NCBI GenBank assembly: GCA_021770065.1
Contig: JAETRR010000018.1
Location: 1 to 64,000 of the forward strand
Source of the DNA: Lachnoclostridium sp.
GTDB lineage: Bacteria > Bacillota > Clostridia > Lachnospirales > Lachnospiraceae
Direction of reading: 5' to 3'
DNA length: 64,000 nucleotides
Shown piece by piece: positions 52,065 through 61,059 of the stretch. The notes beneath the pieces were generated by a model that was given only the letters and a program-made list of their open reading frames with translations, had not been told where the DNA came from and did not search any database. The first letter of the stretch is position 1. Every line of letters begins with the position of its first letter. Position numbers and translations under genes: made by a program.

Positions 52065-53747
52065 ATGAAAAAGGATTATGTAATCGGAATAGATTTCGGA
52101 AGTGATTCCGTCCGGGCAGTCGTTGTGGATGTGACAAATGGAGCTACAGTGGGAAGTGATTTCTGTGAATATGAGCGCTGGATGAAAAAGATGTACTGCG
52201 ATCCGTCAAGGAACATGTTCCGCCAGCATCCCCTGGACTATCTGGAAGCGTTTGTAAAGTGTGTCAGAGGCGCCCTTCGGGAGGCCGGGGAGGATGCGGG
52301 AAGCTTTGTGCGCGGAATCGGAGTAGATACGACAGGCTCCACACCCTGTCCGGTGGATAAGGACGGGACCCCTCTGGCTCTGCTCCCGGAATTTGCGGAG
52401 AATCCCAATGCCATGTTTTATCTGTGGAAGGATCATACGGCCATTGAGGAAGCCAGGGAAATCAACGCCGTATTTTCCAATTTCGGCGGTGAGGATTATC
52501 TGAGGTTCCAGGGAACCTATGCATCCGAATGGTGGTGGGCCAAAATCCTCCATGGTTCCAGAGTGGATGAGCAGGTGAAAGAGAGAGCTTATGCCTGGGT
52601 GGAGCACTGCGACTGGATTCCCGCGCTCCTGACGGGAAATACAGATCCCAACACCATGTACCGCTGCAGCTGTGCGGCCGGACATAAGGCGCTGTGGCAC
52701 AGCGACTTCGGCGGCCTGCCCTCTATGAAGTGTTTAAACGAGGTGGATCCCTATCTGGCTTATGTGGCGAAGCATTATACGAAAACGCCTCAGGTGTCTA
52801 CCCATAAGGTAGGAGTAATCACAAAGGAATGGGCAGAGCGCCTGGGAATAAATGAGCAGGTGATTGTGGGAGGAAGCTCTCTGGACGCCCATGCGGGGGC
52901 CGTGGGAGCGGGCGTGAAGCCGAATGTTCTTGTGAAGGTAATCGGAACCTCCACGGTAGATATGCTGGTACATAAACGCGAAAATTTAAGAGGCAGGGAT
53001 CTGCATGATTCCTGCGGCCAGGCGGAAAATTCCATTCTTCCGGGCTATGTGGGGATGGAGGCCAGCCAGGCGGCTTTTGGAGATTTGTGCACCTGGTTCC
53101 GGAATCTGTTAATGTGGCCGGTCGGAACTCTTCTGAATGAGACAAAACTGATTGAGGATAAGACAAAAAAGGCGCTGATAAAAGAGATCCGGGAACAGAT
53201 GCTGGATCGGATCACCCGGGCGGCTCTTGACACAGAGGAGGATTCGGAGCTGACAGTGATTGACTGGTTTAACGGACGCAGATATCCCATGATCAATGAA
53301 ACCGTAAAGGGCGGAATGTACGGACTTACACTGGGAACGGATGCGGTAGAACTGTTCAGGGGAATCCTTCAGGCAGCAGTATTTGGTTCACGGCGCATTA
53401 TCGATTCTTTCGTGTCCAGAGGAATTCAGATTGACGAGATTATTACCGTGGGCGGAATACCGAAAAAATCGCCTCTGATTATGCAGATGCTTGCAGATGC
53501 CATGAAAAGGCCGATAAAGGTGTCCAATCTGACCCAGGCATGCGCCCAGGGATCCGCCATGTATGCGGCCGTTGCGGCGGGATTCTATCAGGATCTTGAG
53601 GAAGCCCAGGCTCATATGAACGTAGGTTTTATGAAGATCTATATGCCTGAGGAAAAGAACTTTGAGAAATACGACAGGCTCTACTGCCGGTATCTGAAGG
53701 TGGGAAGGCATTTTGAGGAAATACAGGCAGCGCGGAATGGAGGCTGA
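52065..53747 (+). CDS. FGGY-family ribulokinase-like sugar kinase
   Basis: The 560-residue kinase has the ribulokinase layout (AraB-type, about 560 aa): YVIGIDFGSDSVRAVVVDVT, GIGVDTTGSTPCPVDKDGTP, FYLWKDHTA, ASEWWWAKILH, VEHCDWIPALLTG, VIGTSTVDMLVHK and the C-terminal ITVGGIPKKSPLIMQMLADA. It phosphorylates a ketopentose or related ketose. In this operon no araA or araD is present, so the substrate may be unusual. The gene opens the operon with promoter 51970-51998. Confidence 0.88.
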   Translation: MKKDYVIGIDFGSDSVRAVVVDVTNGATVGSDFCEYERWMKKMYCDPSRNMFRQHPLDYLEAFVKCVRGALREAGEDAGSFVRGIGVDTTGSTPCPVDKDGTPLALLPEFAENPNAMFYLWKDHTAIEEAREINAVFSNFGGEDYLRFQGTYASEWWWAKILHGSRVDEQVKERAYAWVEHCDWIPALLTGNTDPNTMYRCSCAAGHKALWHSDFGGLPSMKCLNEVDPYLAYVAKHYTKTPQVSTHKVGVITKEWAERLGINEQVIVGGSSLDAHAGAVGAGVKPNVLVKVIGTSTVDMLVHKRENLRGRDLHDSCGQAENSILPGYVGMEASQAAFGDLCTWFRNLLMWPVGTLLNETKLIEDKTKKALIKEIREQMLDRITRAALDTEEDSELTVIDWFNGRRYPMINETVKGGMYGLTLGTDAVELFRGILQAAVFGSRRIIDSFVSRGIQIDEIITVGGIPKKSPLIMQMLADAMKRPIKVSNLTQACAQGSAMYAAVAAGFYQDLEEAQAHMNVGFMKIYMPEEKNFEKYDRLYCRYLKVGRHFEEIQAARNGG

Positions 53748-53781
53748 ATCAAAGCGCCGAAACAAAAGAGGGGAACGTTAG

Positions 53782-55047
53782 ATGGAAAAGGTAGACAGAA
53801 GCGTCGTTAATATGGCCAATAAGGTAAATGTCCTGCGGATACTCTGGGAAAACAAATGTATTTTCCGGGCGGAGATTGCCCGGATGACAGGACTTTCACA
53901 GCCTACCGTTTTGAAAATTGTAGATGAATTCATGGAACGGGGCCTGGTAAATATCAGCGGAAAGGGCATATCCAGCGGAGGGAAGCCGCCGCTGATGCTG
54001 GAGTTCCGGTGGGATGCCTATTACATCATCGGTGTAGACATCAATGAGTACCGGATTGAGATCATTCTGATGGACTTAAGCTTTGATATCATAGACAAGC
54101 GGATTCAGGATAACCGGGAGGTTGACACGGCAGATACCATATTAAAGCGTCTGGCTGACGAAATCAGAGGGCTCATAAGCGAACATCCAGGCGAGGAGAG
54201 CCGCATCCTGGGAATCGGCGTGGGAATTCCGGGCATTGTGGATGCGCAGAAAGGAATTTTGATTTATTCCACGGAGCTGGGCTGGAAAAACGTTAATTTG
54301 AAGGAATATTTAAAGCAGTATTTTGACGGCCAGATTACCATTGATGACAGTACCAGAGCTTTTGCCATAGAGGAGAAGATTTTCGGGAAAGGGAAGGATG
54401 TCAAGAATTTCCTCTGTCTGAACCTTGCTTCCGGAATCGGTTCTGCACTGGTAATGGACGGCAACCTGTATTACGGAAGCTCGGGCTCCTCCGGGCAGCT
54501 GGGACATGTGGCGGTAGAGAGGGAAGGCCCCTTATGCTCCTGCGGCAATTACGGATGTCTGGAGCATTATGCTTCCGGCCGGGCCATTGAGGAGGCCGCG
54601 AGAAGGGTTGTAGAGGAACACCGGGAATCACAGATTACCGATTTGGTGTATGGAGATGCGGGGAAGGTAGATTTGAACATTGTTTTTGAGGCGGCTATGG
54701 GAGGCGACAGTACGGCCCTGGAAATACTGGAGAAGGCGTCAGACTACCTGGCAATGGCTGTTTCGGGAGTTGTGAATCTGACCGATCCGGAAATGATTAT
54801 CTGCGAAGGAAAGATCAGCAGAGAATGTCCCATTTTTATGGAAATGTTTAAGAGGGCCCTTCGGCGCAGAGGAATGAAATATGTGGGAAGAGAAGTGGAA
54901 ATCGTGATATCCAATACAAAAAGCTACATGGGCTCCTTCGGCTCGGCATCTTTTATTCTGGAACAGTTTATTCAGAGCGGAGGGGAAGCGGAGAGGTTTG
55001 TCCGTATCAGAGGGAACAGCAATCAGCGTTTAGATTACGTTGGCTGA
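53782..55047 (+). CDS. ROK-family transcriptional regulator (second)
   Basis: The 421-residue protein carries an N-terminal helix-turn-helix (NKCIFRAEIARMTGLSQPTV, residues 24-43), then a ROK domain with GIGVGIPGIVDAQKG, the zinc motif GPLCSCGNYGCLEHYASG and a glycine-rich LNLASGIGSALVMDGNLYYG. It lies 35 bases after the kinase gene and is followed by the repeat and RNA element before the next cistron, so it may control this operon. Confidence 0.9.
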   Translation: MEKVDRSVVNMANKVNVLRILWENKCIFRAEIARMTGLSQPTVLKIVDEFMERGLVNISGKGISSGGKPPLMLEFRWDAYYIIGVDINEYRIEIILMDLSFDIIDKRIQDNREVDTADTILKRLADEIRGLISEHPGEESRILGIGVGIPGIVDAQKGILIYSTELGWKNVNLKEYLKQYFDGQITIDDSTRAFAIEEKIFGKGKDVKNFLCLNLASGIGSALVMDGNLYYGSSGSSGQLGHVAVEREGPLCSCGNYGCLEHYASGRAIEEAARRVVEEHRESQITDLVYGDAGKVDLNIVFEAAMGGDSTALEILEKASDYLAMAVSGVVNLTDPEMIICEGKISRECPIFMEMFKRALRRRGMKYVGREVEIVISNTKSYMGSFGSASFILEQFIQSGGEAERFVRIRGNSNQRLDYVG

Positions 55048-55060
55048 TATAAAGTTCAAA

Positions 55061-55123
55061 TTACCCTTTAGTGCCATCGCGCAGCGACTTTACCCTTTAG
55101 TGCTGTCGCGCAGCGACTTAAAA
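55061..55123 (+). repeat. Two tandem copies of the GTCGC-GCA-GCGAC repeat
   Basis: Copies at 55061-55090 (GCCATCGCGCAGCGAC variant) and 55090-55123 (GCTGTCGCGCAGCGAC), each beginning TTACCCTTTAGTGC. Almost identical to 36413-36447. The copies are separated by no spacer. Confidence 0.75.
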
Positions 55124-55125
55124 CA

Positions 55126-55235
55126 GTAATATCCCTCACAGTGCACAAATCAATTTACAGGCACATATTTTTGTGACTGGAAATTGATTTAGGCTAAGGT
55201 GTACTGGGAGGGATGTTACGGAACTGGAATAGGAG
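55126..55235 (+). ncRNA. Structured leader element, copy 2 (candidate cis-regulatory RNA)
   Basis: Same architecture as 33160-33265. P1: 55126-55146 pairs with 55199-55219 (about 21 bp, two wobbles and one mismatch). P2: AAATCAATTTACAG (55147-55160) pairs with CTGGAAATTGATTT (55177-55190). P3: CACA/TGTG. Compared with copy 1 the P2 arms change AGAAC to AAATC with the partner changing GTTCT to GATTT, so pairing is preserved. The tail TACGGAACTGGAATAGGAGG carries the ribosome site of the next gene. Confidence 0.68.
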
Positions 55236-55243
55236 GATTTCTT

Positions 55244-55726
55244 ATGAAGACAATCAAAGCAAAACCAATCACTGTTGAAAACTTTGCACCCTATGGAAGC
55301 TTTACCAGCATTGTAGAGCCGTCGGGCAATGCCCTGGGGAACTTTTACAATGACAAGGTGCTTCTTCCGGTATCGGGAAGCATGCCGGTAGCATTTTCGC
55401 CTCTGGTGATGGACAAGCCGGACAAAATGATAATCCGTGAGGCGGAATATCACAATACCACAGGGGAAGGGATTCTTCCGGTGGACGATGACGTGGTTAT
55501 GCATGTTGCGCCGCCGAGCAAAGAGCCGGTTCCGGAGCTTACGGAAGCATTTATTGTTCCGAAGGGAACCATGGTTAAGATTAATACGGGCGTGTGGCAT
55601 ATGGGAGTGCTGCCGCTCAATCAGGAGCAGGTACATGTACTGATTGTACTTCCGGAACGGATCTATATGAATGACTGCACCGTAGTGACATATCCGGAAG
55701 AGGATCAGATGGAAATTGTGTTATAA
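55244..55726 (+). CDS. Ureidoglycolate-lyase-family (AllA-like) cupin protein
   Basis: From ATG 55244 (GGAGG) the 160-residue protein resembles the ureidoglycolate lyase/hydrolase cupins: KTIKAKPITVENFAPYGSFT, a barrel with MIIREAEYHNTTGEGILPVD, DDVVMHVAPPS, FIVPKGTMVKINTGVWHMGV, and VLIVLPERIYMNDCTVVTYP. Clostridial relatives occur in sugar-catabolic operons, where ureidoglycolate is not involved; a sugar lyase or mutarotase role is more likely but unproven. DUF4867 at 35650 belongs to the same general fold and genomic setting. Confidence 0.8.
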   Translation: MKTIKAKPITVENFAPYGSFTSIVEPSGNALGNFYNDKVLLPVSGSMPVAFSPLVMDKPDKMIIREAEYHNTTGEGILPVDDDVVMHVAPPSKEPVPELTEAFIVPKGTMVKINTGVWHMGVLPLNQEQVHVLIVLPERIYMNDCTVVTYPEEDQMEIVL

Positions 55727-55764
55727 AGCGGTATGCCGCTGAAAAATAAAAGGAGGATAAGAAT

Positions 55765-56544
55765 ATGCCGAATGTAAATGAATTGTTTTCTTTAAAGGGG
55801 CGTACAGCCATTGTGACGGGAGGCGGACAGGGACTTGGAAAGTCCATGGCGATCGGGCTGGCTCAGGCGGGCGCTGATATTGTCATTGCCGCCAGAAGAA
55901 TCGAGACGGCGCTGGCCACCCAGAAGGAGATTGAGGCGCTGGGAGTAAAGTGCACCGTTATCAAGGGCGATATGCGTGTGGAAGAAGACGTAATCCGCAT
56001 GGTGAATCAGGTAGTGGAGGAATACGGAAAGATTGATATTCTCTTCAACAATGCGGGAACCTGGAGAGGCGACGATGCGGAGAAGGTTACAACCGAGGAC
56101 TGGAAAGAGGTTATTGACGTTAATCTCACAGGTCCCTTCATCGTATCCCGTGAGGTTGGAAAGGTAATGTTAAAACAGGGAAAGGGAAGCATTGTCAACA
56201 TTGCTTCCATGTCGGGCATGATTGTCAATACGCCGCAGAATCAGTGTGCTTACAATGCATCAAAGGGCGGACTCATCATGCTGACAAAATCAATGGCGAC
56301 CGAGTGGGCAGACCGCGGTGTGAGAGTAAATGCACTGTGCCCTGGATATATGAGAACCGAAATGAGTGAGGAGCGGTATCAGAGAAAGGATCCTGCAATT
56401 GAAAGATGGTTTTCCATGACTCCCATGGGAAGATCCGGTGTGCCGGACGAGCTGATGGGAATTGCAGTGTACCTGGCATCGGATGCATCCAGTTTTGTGA
56501 CGGGTTCCACGTATCTGGTTGACGGCGGTTATACTGCTTGGTAG
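55765..56544 (+). CDS. Short-chain dehydrogenase/reductase
   Basis: The 259-residue SDR has the cofactor motif GGGQGLGK (residues 18-25), the structural NNAGTWRG, active-site S148/S150 (IASMSG), Y163 and K167 (YNASKGG) and a C-terminal GSTYLVDGGYTAW. It should oxidise or reduce a sugar, polyol or sugar acid, with NAD(P). It is 38 bases after the cupin gene, with a strong AAAGGAGG site, and 42 bases before the binding-protein gene. Confidence 0.93.
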   Translation: MPNVNELFSLKGRTAIVTGGGQGLGKSMAIGLAQAGADIVIAARRIETALATQKEIEALGVKCTVIKGDMRVEEDVIRMVNQVVEEYGKIDILFNNAGTWRGDDAEKVTTEDWKEVIDVNLTGPFIVSREVGKVMLKQGKGSIVNIASMSGMIVNTPQNQCAYNASKGGLIMLTKSMATEWADRGVRVNALCPGYMRTEMSEERYQRKDPAIERWFSMTPMGRSGVPDELMGIAVYLASDASSFVTGSTYLVDGGYTAW

Positions 56545-56586
56545 AAAAAAGAGCCAAAAAAGAAAAACGTATGGAGGTATTTAGGT

Positions 56587-57573
56587 ATGAAAAAGAGATT
56601 ACTGGCTTTTGTAAGTGTGGTTATGGTAGGCGCCATGGTACTTGGCGGATGCGGAAGTAAGGCAGAGGAGCCGGCAGAGGCTCCTGCAGAAGAAGCTCCG
56701 GCTGCTCCTGCAGAGGAAGAAGAACCTGCCGCTGCTCCGGCAGAGGGCGAGGCAATCAAGATCGGCGTGTCTGTAGCAGATCAGTCCAATCCTTTTTACA
56801 TTGACATTGTGGACGGAATGGAATCTGCCGCAAAGGACGGCGATGAGCTGATTATCGTAGATGCGGGCTTTGACGCTGCAAAGCAGCTGAATGATATCGA
56901 CGATATGATTCAGCAGGGTGTCAGTGTTATGCTGATTGACCCGGTTGACTCCAATGCAATCAAGTCTGCCATTGAGGCCTGCGATGCGGCGGGAATCCCT
57001 GTAATCGCTTACAATTCTCCGCTGAATTTTGAGATTGCATCCACAGTTGCTACAGACAACTATCTGGCAGGCCAGTTAGTGGGCGAGGCTATGGGAAAAG
57101 CGCTGGACGGCAAAGGAAAGGTTGCAATGCTTACCTACAATGTGGCAGAGGTATGCCTGGATCGTGCAAACGGCTTCAAGGATGCCATCGCAAACTATCC
57201 GGACATTGAGATTGTTGAAGAACAGGAGATTCAGCCCGGTACAGACACAGCTCTTCCGGTTGCAGAGAATATCCTGCAGTCCTATCCGGATCTGAGCGGC
57301 TTCTTCGCACTGAATGACCCGTCCGCACTTGGCTGCGTTGCTGCCGTAGAGAGTGCGAATCTTCTGGATCAGATAAAGATCGTAGGCGTTGACGGTTCTG
57401 ACGATGCAAAGGCTGCTATCGCAGAGGGAAAGATGCTTGCAAGTGCGGCACAGGATCCGGTTACCATCGGATCAGAGGCTGTTGAGACTGCCTATAAAGT
57501 AATCGCCGGCGAGACGGTTGAGTCTGATATTAAGATTCCGTCCTATCTGGTTGACGAGAGCAATGCGAAGTAA
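56587..57573 (+). CDS. Sugar ABC transporter substrate-binding lipoprotein (RbsB-like)
   Basis: The 328-residue binding protein has a signal peptide with lipobox LGGCGSK and a Glu/Ala/Pro-rich linker of about 35 residues, then the ribose-binding-like domain: KIGVSVADQSNPFYIDIVDG, SVMLIDPVDSNAIKSAIEAC, GIPVIAYNSPLNFEIASTVA, DLSGFFALNDPSALGCVAAV. Its domain is the closest in this window to RbsB, so pentose-sized ligands are likely. GGAGGT upstream. Two hairpins follow before the ATPase gene. Confidence 0.93.
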   Translation: MKKRLLAFVSVVMVGAMVLGGCGSKAEEPAEAPAEEAPAAPAEEEEPAAAPAEGEAIKIGVSVADQSNPFYIDIVDGMESAAKDGDELIIVDAGFDAAKQLNDIDDMIQQGVSVMLIDPVDSNAIKSAIEACDAAGIPVIAYNSPLNFEIASTVATDNYLAGQLVGEAMGKALDGKGKVAMLTYNVAEVCLDRANGFKDAIANYPDIEIVEEQEIQPGTDTALPVAENILQSYPDLSGFFALNDPSALGCVAAVESANLLDQIKIVGVDGSDDAKAAIAEGKMLASAAQDPVTIGSEAVETAYKVIAGETVESDIKIPSYLVDESNAK

Positions 57574-57627
57574 ATCATAGAACATAATCAGGTGAATGTG
57601 AATAGCCGGGGGCGATGCTCGTTCACC

Positions 57628-57662
57628 AGAGGCCGCCGCAAAAGTGCTTTGCAGCGGCCTCT
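57628..57662 (+). terminator. Intercistronic hairpin 1
   Basis: AGAGGCCGC (57628-57636) pairs with GCGGCCTCT (57654-57662), with an inner GCAAA/TTTGC stem. No T-run; likely a processing or attenuation element. Confidence 0.6.
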
Positions 57663-57669
57663 CATAAGG

Positions 57670-57694
57670 GGGCTGTCGGGAAATAAGGCAGCCC
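57670..57694 (+). terminator. Intercistronic hairpin 2 (GGGCTG family)
   Basis: GGGCTG (57670-57675) and CAGCCC (57689-57694) enclose TCGGGAAATAAGG, the same loop style as the hairpins at 17258 and 31726. Confidence 0.55.
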
Positions 57695-57716
57695 TCTAAG
57701 TCAATGGAGGTTAGGC

Positions 57717-59243
57717 ATGAGCGACAACTATTATTTGGAAATGCTCGATATTAACAAAACATTCCCCGGGGCGAAAGTACTTAACCATATTGATTTTAAA
57801 ATTAAATTAGGTGAAGTACGGGCATTAATGGGGGAAAACGGCGCGGGAAAATCTACGCTGATGAAGATTCTCGGGGGAATTTATCAAAAGGATAAAGATT
57901 CCGGAAGGATTTTAATAGAAGGTAAAGAGGTAGAAATCAATCATGTGGACGATGCCAAGAAATACGGCATCAGCATCATCCACCAGGAAATCAGCCTTGC
58001 GGAAAATATGACGGTTTATGACAACATATTTATGGGCTGTGAATTGGATGCCGGCATCAAAGGTTTTTTGAATGACAAAGAAATGATACGCCGCGCCCAG
58101 GCAATTGTGGATGAGCTGAAAGTTGGAATTGATGTCCGGCAGAAAGTGGGCGATTTGAGTATTGCAAAGCAGCAGATGATAGAGATCTGCCGTGCGCTGC
58201 TGTCCAAGGCAAAGGTTATTGTTATGGATGAGCCGACCTCATCCTTGACACAGACAGAGATTGAACAGCTGTTTGAGCAGATAAGAAAGCTCAGGGAGGA
58301 TGGGATAGCGATTATCTATATTTCCCATCGTATGGAAGAGATTTTTCAAATCTCCGATTCTATTACCGTACTGCGTGACGGTTCGCTGATTGGTACAAAG
58401 CAGGCCGGCGAACTGGATAACCGTAAAATTATCGAAATGATGGTGGGACGGGATCTGGACAATTATATGAGAAACGATGCAGTGCTGGATATCGGAGAGG
58501 TATGTCTGGAAGTAAAAAATCTGAATAATAAAAAGTTGAAAGATATCAGCTTCACCTTAAGAAAAGGAGAGATTCTCGGATTTGCAGGCCTTGTGGGGGC
58601 CGGACGTTCGGAGATGGCCCGGGCGGTCTTTGGAATTGACCGTATCGATTCCGGCCAGATTCTGGTTGGCGGGAAGGAAGTAAAAATAAAGAGCGCATCC
58701 GATGCGATCCGGGCGGGAATCGGATATGTGCCGGAGAGCCGCAAGGAAGAAGGCCTGGTGCTCTCTAATTCCATAAAGTTTAATCTGACGATCTCGGTAC
58801 TGGAGCAGTTCATTAGGGGCTGCCTTGTGAACCGGAAAAAGGAAACAGAGATTATTGATGAATATGTAAACAAGCTTTCCATAAAAATGGCTTCTGCCGA
58901 TCAGCTTGTCCAGTATTTGTCGGGAGGAAACCAGCAGAAAGTTGTGGTTTCCAAGTGGCTCGCCACAAAGCCGGATATATTGATTCTGGACGAACCCACC
59001 AGAGGAATCGATATCGGGGCCAAGACGGAGATCTATCATCTCATTGTAGACATGGCCAAGGCCGGTGTGGCGGTTCTTCTGATTTCCTCTGAAATGGAAG
59101 AAATTATGAATCTGAGCACAAGAATTGTCGTGATGTATGAGGGCAGAATTAAAGCGATCCTCACGGAGGAGGAGACAAAGAAGGCAGTCCAGGAGGACAT
59201 TATGTGGTATGCATCGGGGAGGAAGAAAGATGAAGCAGAATGA
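57717..59243 (+). CDS. Sugar ABC transporter ATPase (RbsA-like)
   Basis: The 508-residue ATPase has both nucleotide-binding domains complete: [65 protein letters not shown]; then [28 protein letters not shown] and [14 protein letters not shown]. Start ATG 57717 with GGAGG. It overlaps the permease start by 14 bases (59230), so the two are coupled. Confidence 0.95.
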   Translation: MSDNYYLEMLDINKTFPGAKVLNHIDFKIKLGEVRALMGENGAGKSTLMKILGGIYQKDKDSGRILIEGKEVEINHVDDAKKYGISIIHQEISLAENMTVYDNIFMGCELDAGIKGFLNDKEMIRRAQAIVDELKVGIDVRQKVGDLSIAKQQMIEICRALLSKAKVIVMDEPTSSLTQTEIEQLFEQIRKLREDGIAIIYISHRMEEIFQISDSITVLRDGSLIGTKQAGELDNRKIIEMMVGRDLDNYMRNDAVLDIGEVCLEVKNLNNKKLKDISFTLRKGEILGFAGLVGAGRSEMARAVFGIDRIDSGQILVGGKEVKIKSASDAIRAGIGYVPESRKEEGLVLSNSIKFNLTISVLEQFIRGCLVNRKKETEIIDEYVNKLSIKMASADQLVQYLSGGNQQKVVVSKWLATKPDILILDEPTRGIDIGAKTEIYHLIVDMAKAGVAVLLISSEMEEIMNLSTRIVVMYEGRIKAILTEEETKKAVQEDIMWYASGRKKDEAE

Positions 59244-60210
59244 GAATAAAAAGAATTATTTGATTGATAACGGGCTTGTAGGCTTTGTGCGGAGAAATAT
59301 GGGGATTCTGATTGGACTGGCCGTGCTTTTCCTGTTCCTTTCCATATTCACGGACTCCTTTCTGACAACAAAAAATATGCTGCAGGTTCTCAGACAGATA
59401 TGTATTAATGCGCTGCTGGCCTTTGGCATGACCTTTGTGCTGATCATCGGTGGTATTGACCTTACGGTAGGCTCTGTGGTGGCTATCAGCGGCGTGTCTA
59501 TAGTAATGCTGCTCAACACCGGTATGCCTCTTCCTGCGGCATTTTTACTTTCCCTTCTGATCGGCTCTCTGATTGGTGTAATCAATGGCAGCATTATTGC
59601 TTTTACAGGAATGCCGCCCTTTATTGTGACGCTGTCTTTGCAGGGGGCGATCCGGGGCGTGGCTTATGTGATTACGGACGGGCGGAGCGTTTCCTGCGAA
59701 AATGAGGTGTTTAATGCAATCGGAAACGGATATTTTCTGGGAATTCCTCTTCCGATTTATATTGTAGCCCTTGTTATGATTCTGATTTCTGTTATTTTGT
59801 ATTATACACGTTTCGGAAGAAGGATGTATGCGGTAGGAGGAAATGTTACCGCAGCACAGTTTTCGGGAATTCATGTAAAACGTATCACTGTCTGGGTTTA
59901 TATTATTTCCGGGACGCTGTCGGCGCTGGCGGGAATTATTCTTGCTTCCCGTATGTATTCGGGACAGCCGGCATCCGGACAGGCCTATGAATCGGACGCC
60001 ATTGCTGCGGCAGTTCTTGGCGGAACAAGTTTTAACGGCGGAATCGGAACCATCGGAGGCACCCTGATCGGCGCTCTGGTAATCGGGTTTCTGACAAATG
60101 GCCTGAATCTGCTTCATATTTCGTCCTATGTACAGATGATTATTAAAGGCATTGTTATTATCGGAGCCGTCGGAATTGATATCTTGAAAAACAGGAATAA
60201 AAAGGGGTAG
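59230..60210 (+). CDS. CUT2 sugar ABC transporter permease (RbsC-like)
   Basis: From ATG 59230, overlapping the ATPase end, the permease has 326 residues. Marks GMTFVLIIGGIDLTVGSVVA, GSIIAFTGMPPFIVTLSLQG, FGRRMYAVGGNVTAAQFSGI and IAAAVLGGTSFNGGIGTIGG. The upstream frame extension to 59137 is only a shadow of the ATPase gene. It completes the fourth importer of the window. Confidence 0.94.
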   Translation: MKQNENKKNYLIDNGLVGFVRRNMGILIGLAVLFLFLSIFTDSFLTTKNMLQVLRQICINALLAFGMTFVLIIGGIDLTVGSVVAISGVSIVMLLNTGMPLPAAFLLSLLIGSLIGVINGSIIAFTGMPPFIVTLSLQGAIRGVAYVITDGRSVSCENEVFNAIGNGYFLGIPLPIYIVALVMILISVILYYTRFGRRMYAVGGNVTAAQFSGIHVKRITVWVYIISGTLSALAGIILASRMYSGQPASGQAYESDAIAAAVLGGTSFNGGIGTIGGTLIGALVIGFLTNGLNLLHISSYVQMIIKGIVIIGAVGIDILKNRNKKG

Positions 60211-60214
60211 GATT

Positions 60215-61057
60215 ATGGATCAGAGAAAGAAAAAAGAACTGGAAAAACTGGCGTATCAGCTTCGGATTACCGGACTGAAAATGGTTCAGGGCGCGCATTC
60301 CGGGCATATAGGAGGAGCCTTTTCTCTGTCGGAGATTATGGCAGTGTTATATTTTGATAAAATGAATATCAGGCCAAAAGAGCCGCACTGGGAGGAGAGG
60401 GATCGGTTTGTTCTGTCCAAAGGACACGCTACGGTAGCGCTCTATCCTGCACTGGCACACAGGGGCTTCTTTCCGATGGAAACTCTGAAAACATTCCGCA
60501 GGCTGGACGGAGAATTATCCGGGCATGCAGAGATGTGTCATGTGCCGGGGGTGGATATGTCCACGGGCTCCCTGGGCCAGGGGTTTTCGGCGGCGGTCGG
60601 AATGGCGGTATCCGGAAAGCTGTCGGGAAAGAATTACACAACCTATGCAGTGCTTGGGGACGGAGAAATTGCGGAAGGCCAGATCTGGGAGGCCTGCATG
60701 TTTGCGGCAGCCAGAAAGCTGGATAATCTCGTAGGAATTCTGGATTCCAATAAAGTTCAGCTGGACGGAACGGTAAAGGAAGTATTGGATACGGGTGATT
60801 TACAGGCGAAGTTTGAGAGCTTTGGTTTCTATGTACAGTCTGTGGACGGACATTCCGTAGAGGAATTTGCAGATGCGGTAGATAAAGCAAAATCTTATCT
60901 GGGAAAGCCTTCCATGATTATTGCAAATACCGTGAAAGGAAAAGGCGTTTCGTTTATGGAGGGCAATCATGCATGGCATGGAAAAACGCCGGATGAAGAA
61001 CAGTTTGCTCAGGCCTTTGAGGAACTGGAAGCAGCATTAAAGGAAAAGGAGGCGTAG
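60215..61057 (+). CDS. Transketolase, N-terminal subunit (ThDP diphosphate half)
   Basis: The 280-residue protein is the N-terminal half of a split transketolase: HSGHIGGAFSLSEIMAVLYF, DRFVLSKGHATVALYPALAH, MSTGSLGQGFSAAVGMAVSG, and the thiamine-diphosphate motif GDGEIAEGQIWEACMFAAAR (from ~148) with DSNKVQLDGT. It transfers two-carbon units between sugar phosphates and needs the C-terminal subunit next door. It follows the importer permease by four bases, so it is dedicated to the transported sugar and not the housekeeping pentose-phosphate enzyme. Confidence 0.95.
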   Translation: MDQRKKKELEKLAYQLRITGLKMVQGAHSGHIGGAFSLSEIMAVLYFDKMNIRPKEPHWEERDRFVLSKGHATVALYPALAHRGFFPMETLKTFRRLDGELSGHAEMCHVPGVDMSTGSLGQGFSAAVGMAVSGKLSGKNYTTYAVLGDGEIAEGQIWEACMFAAARKLDNLVGILDSNKVQLDGTVKEVLDTGDLQAKFESFGFYVQSVDGHSVEEFADAVDKAKSYLGKPSMIIANTVKGKGVSFMEGNHAWHGKTPDEEQFAQAFEELEAALKEKEA

Positions 61058-61059
61058 AC

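Noticed and set aside
55061-55123. CRISPR-like tandem repeats
   Set aside because: Only two direct copies with no spacer between them and a third far away; no cas genes. They are a dispersed intergenic repeat.
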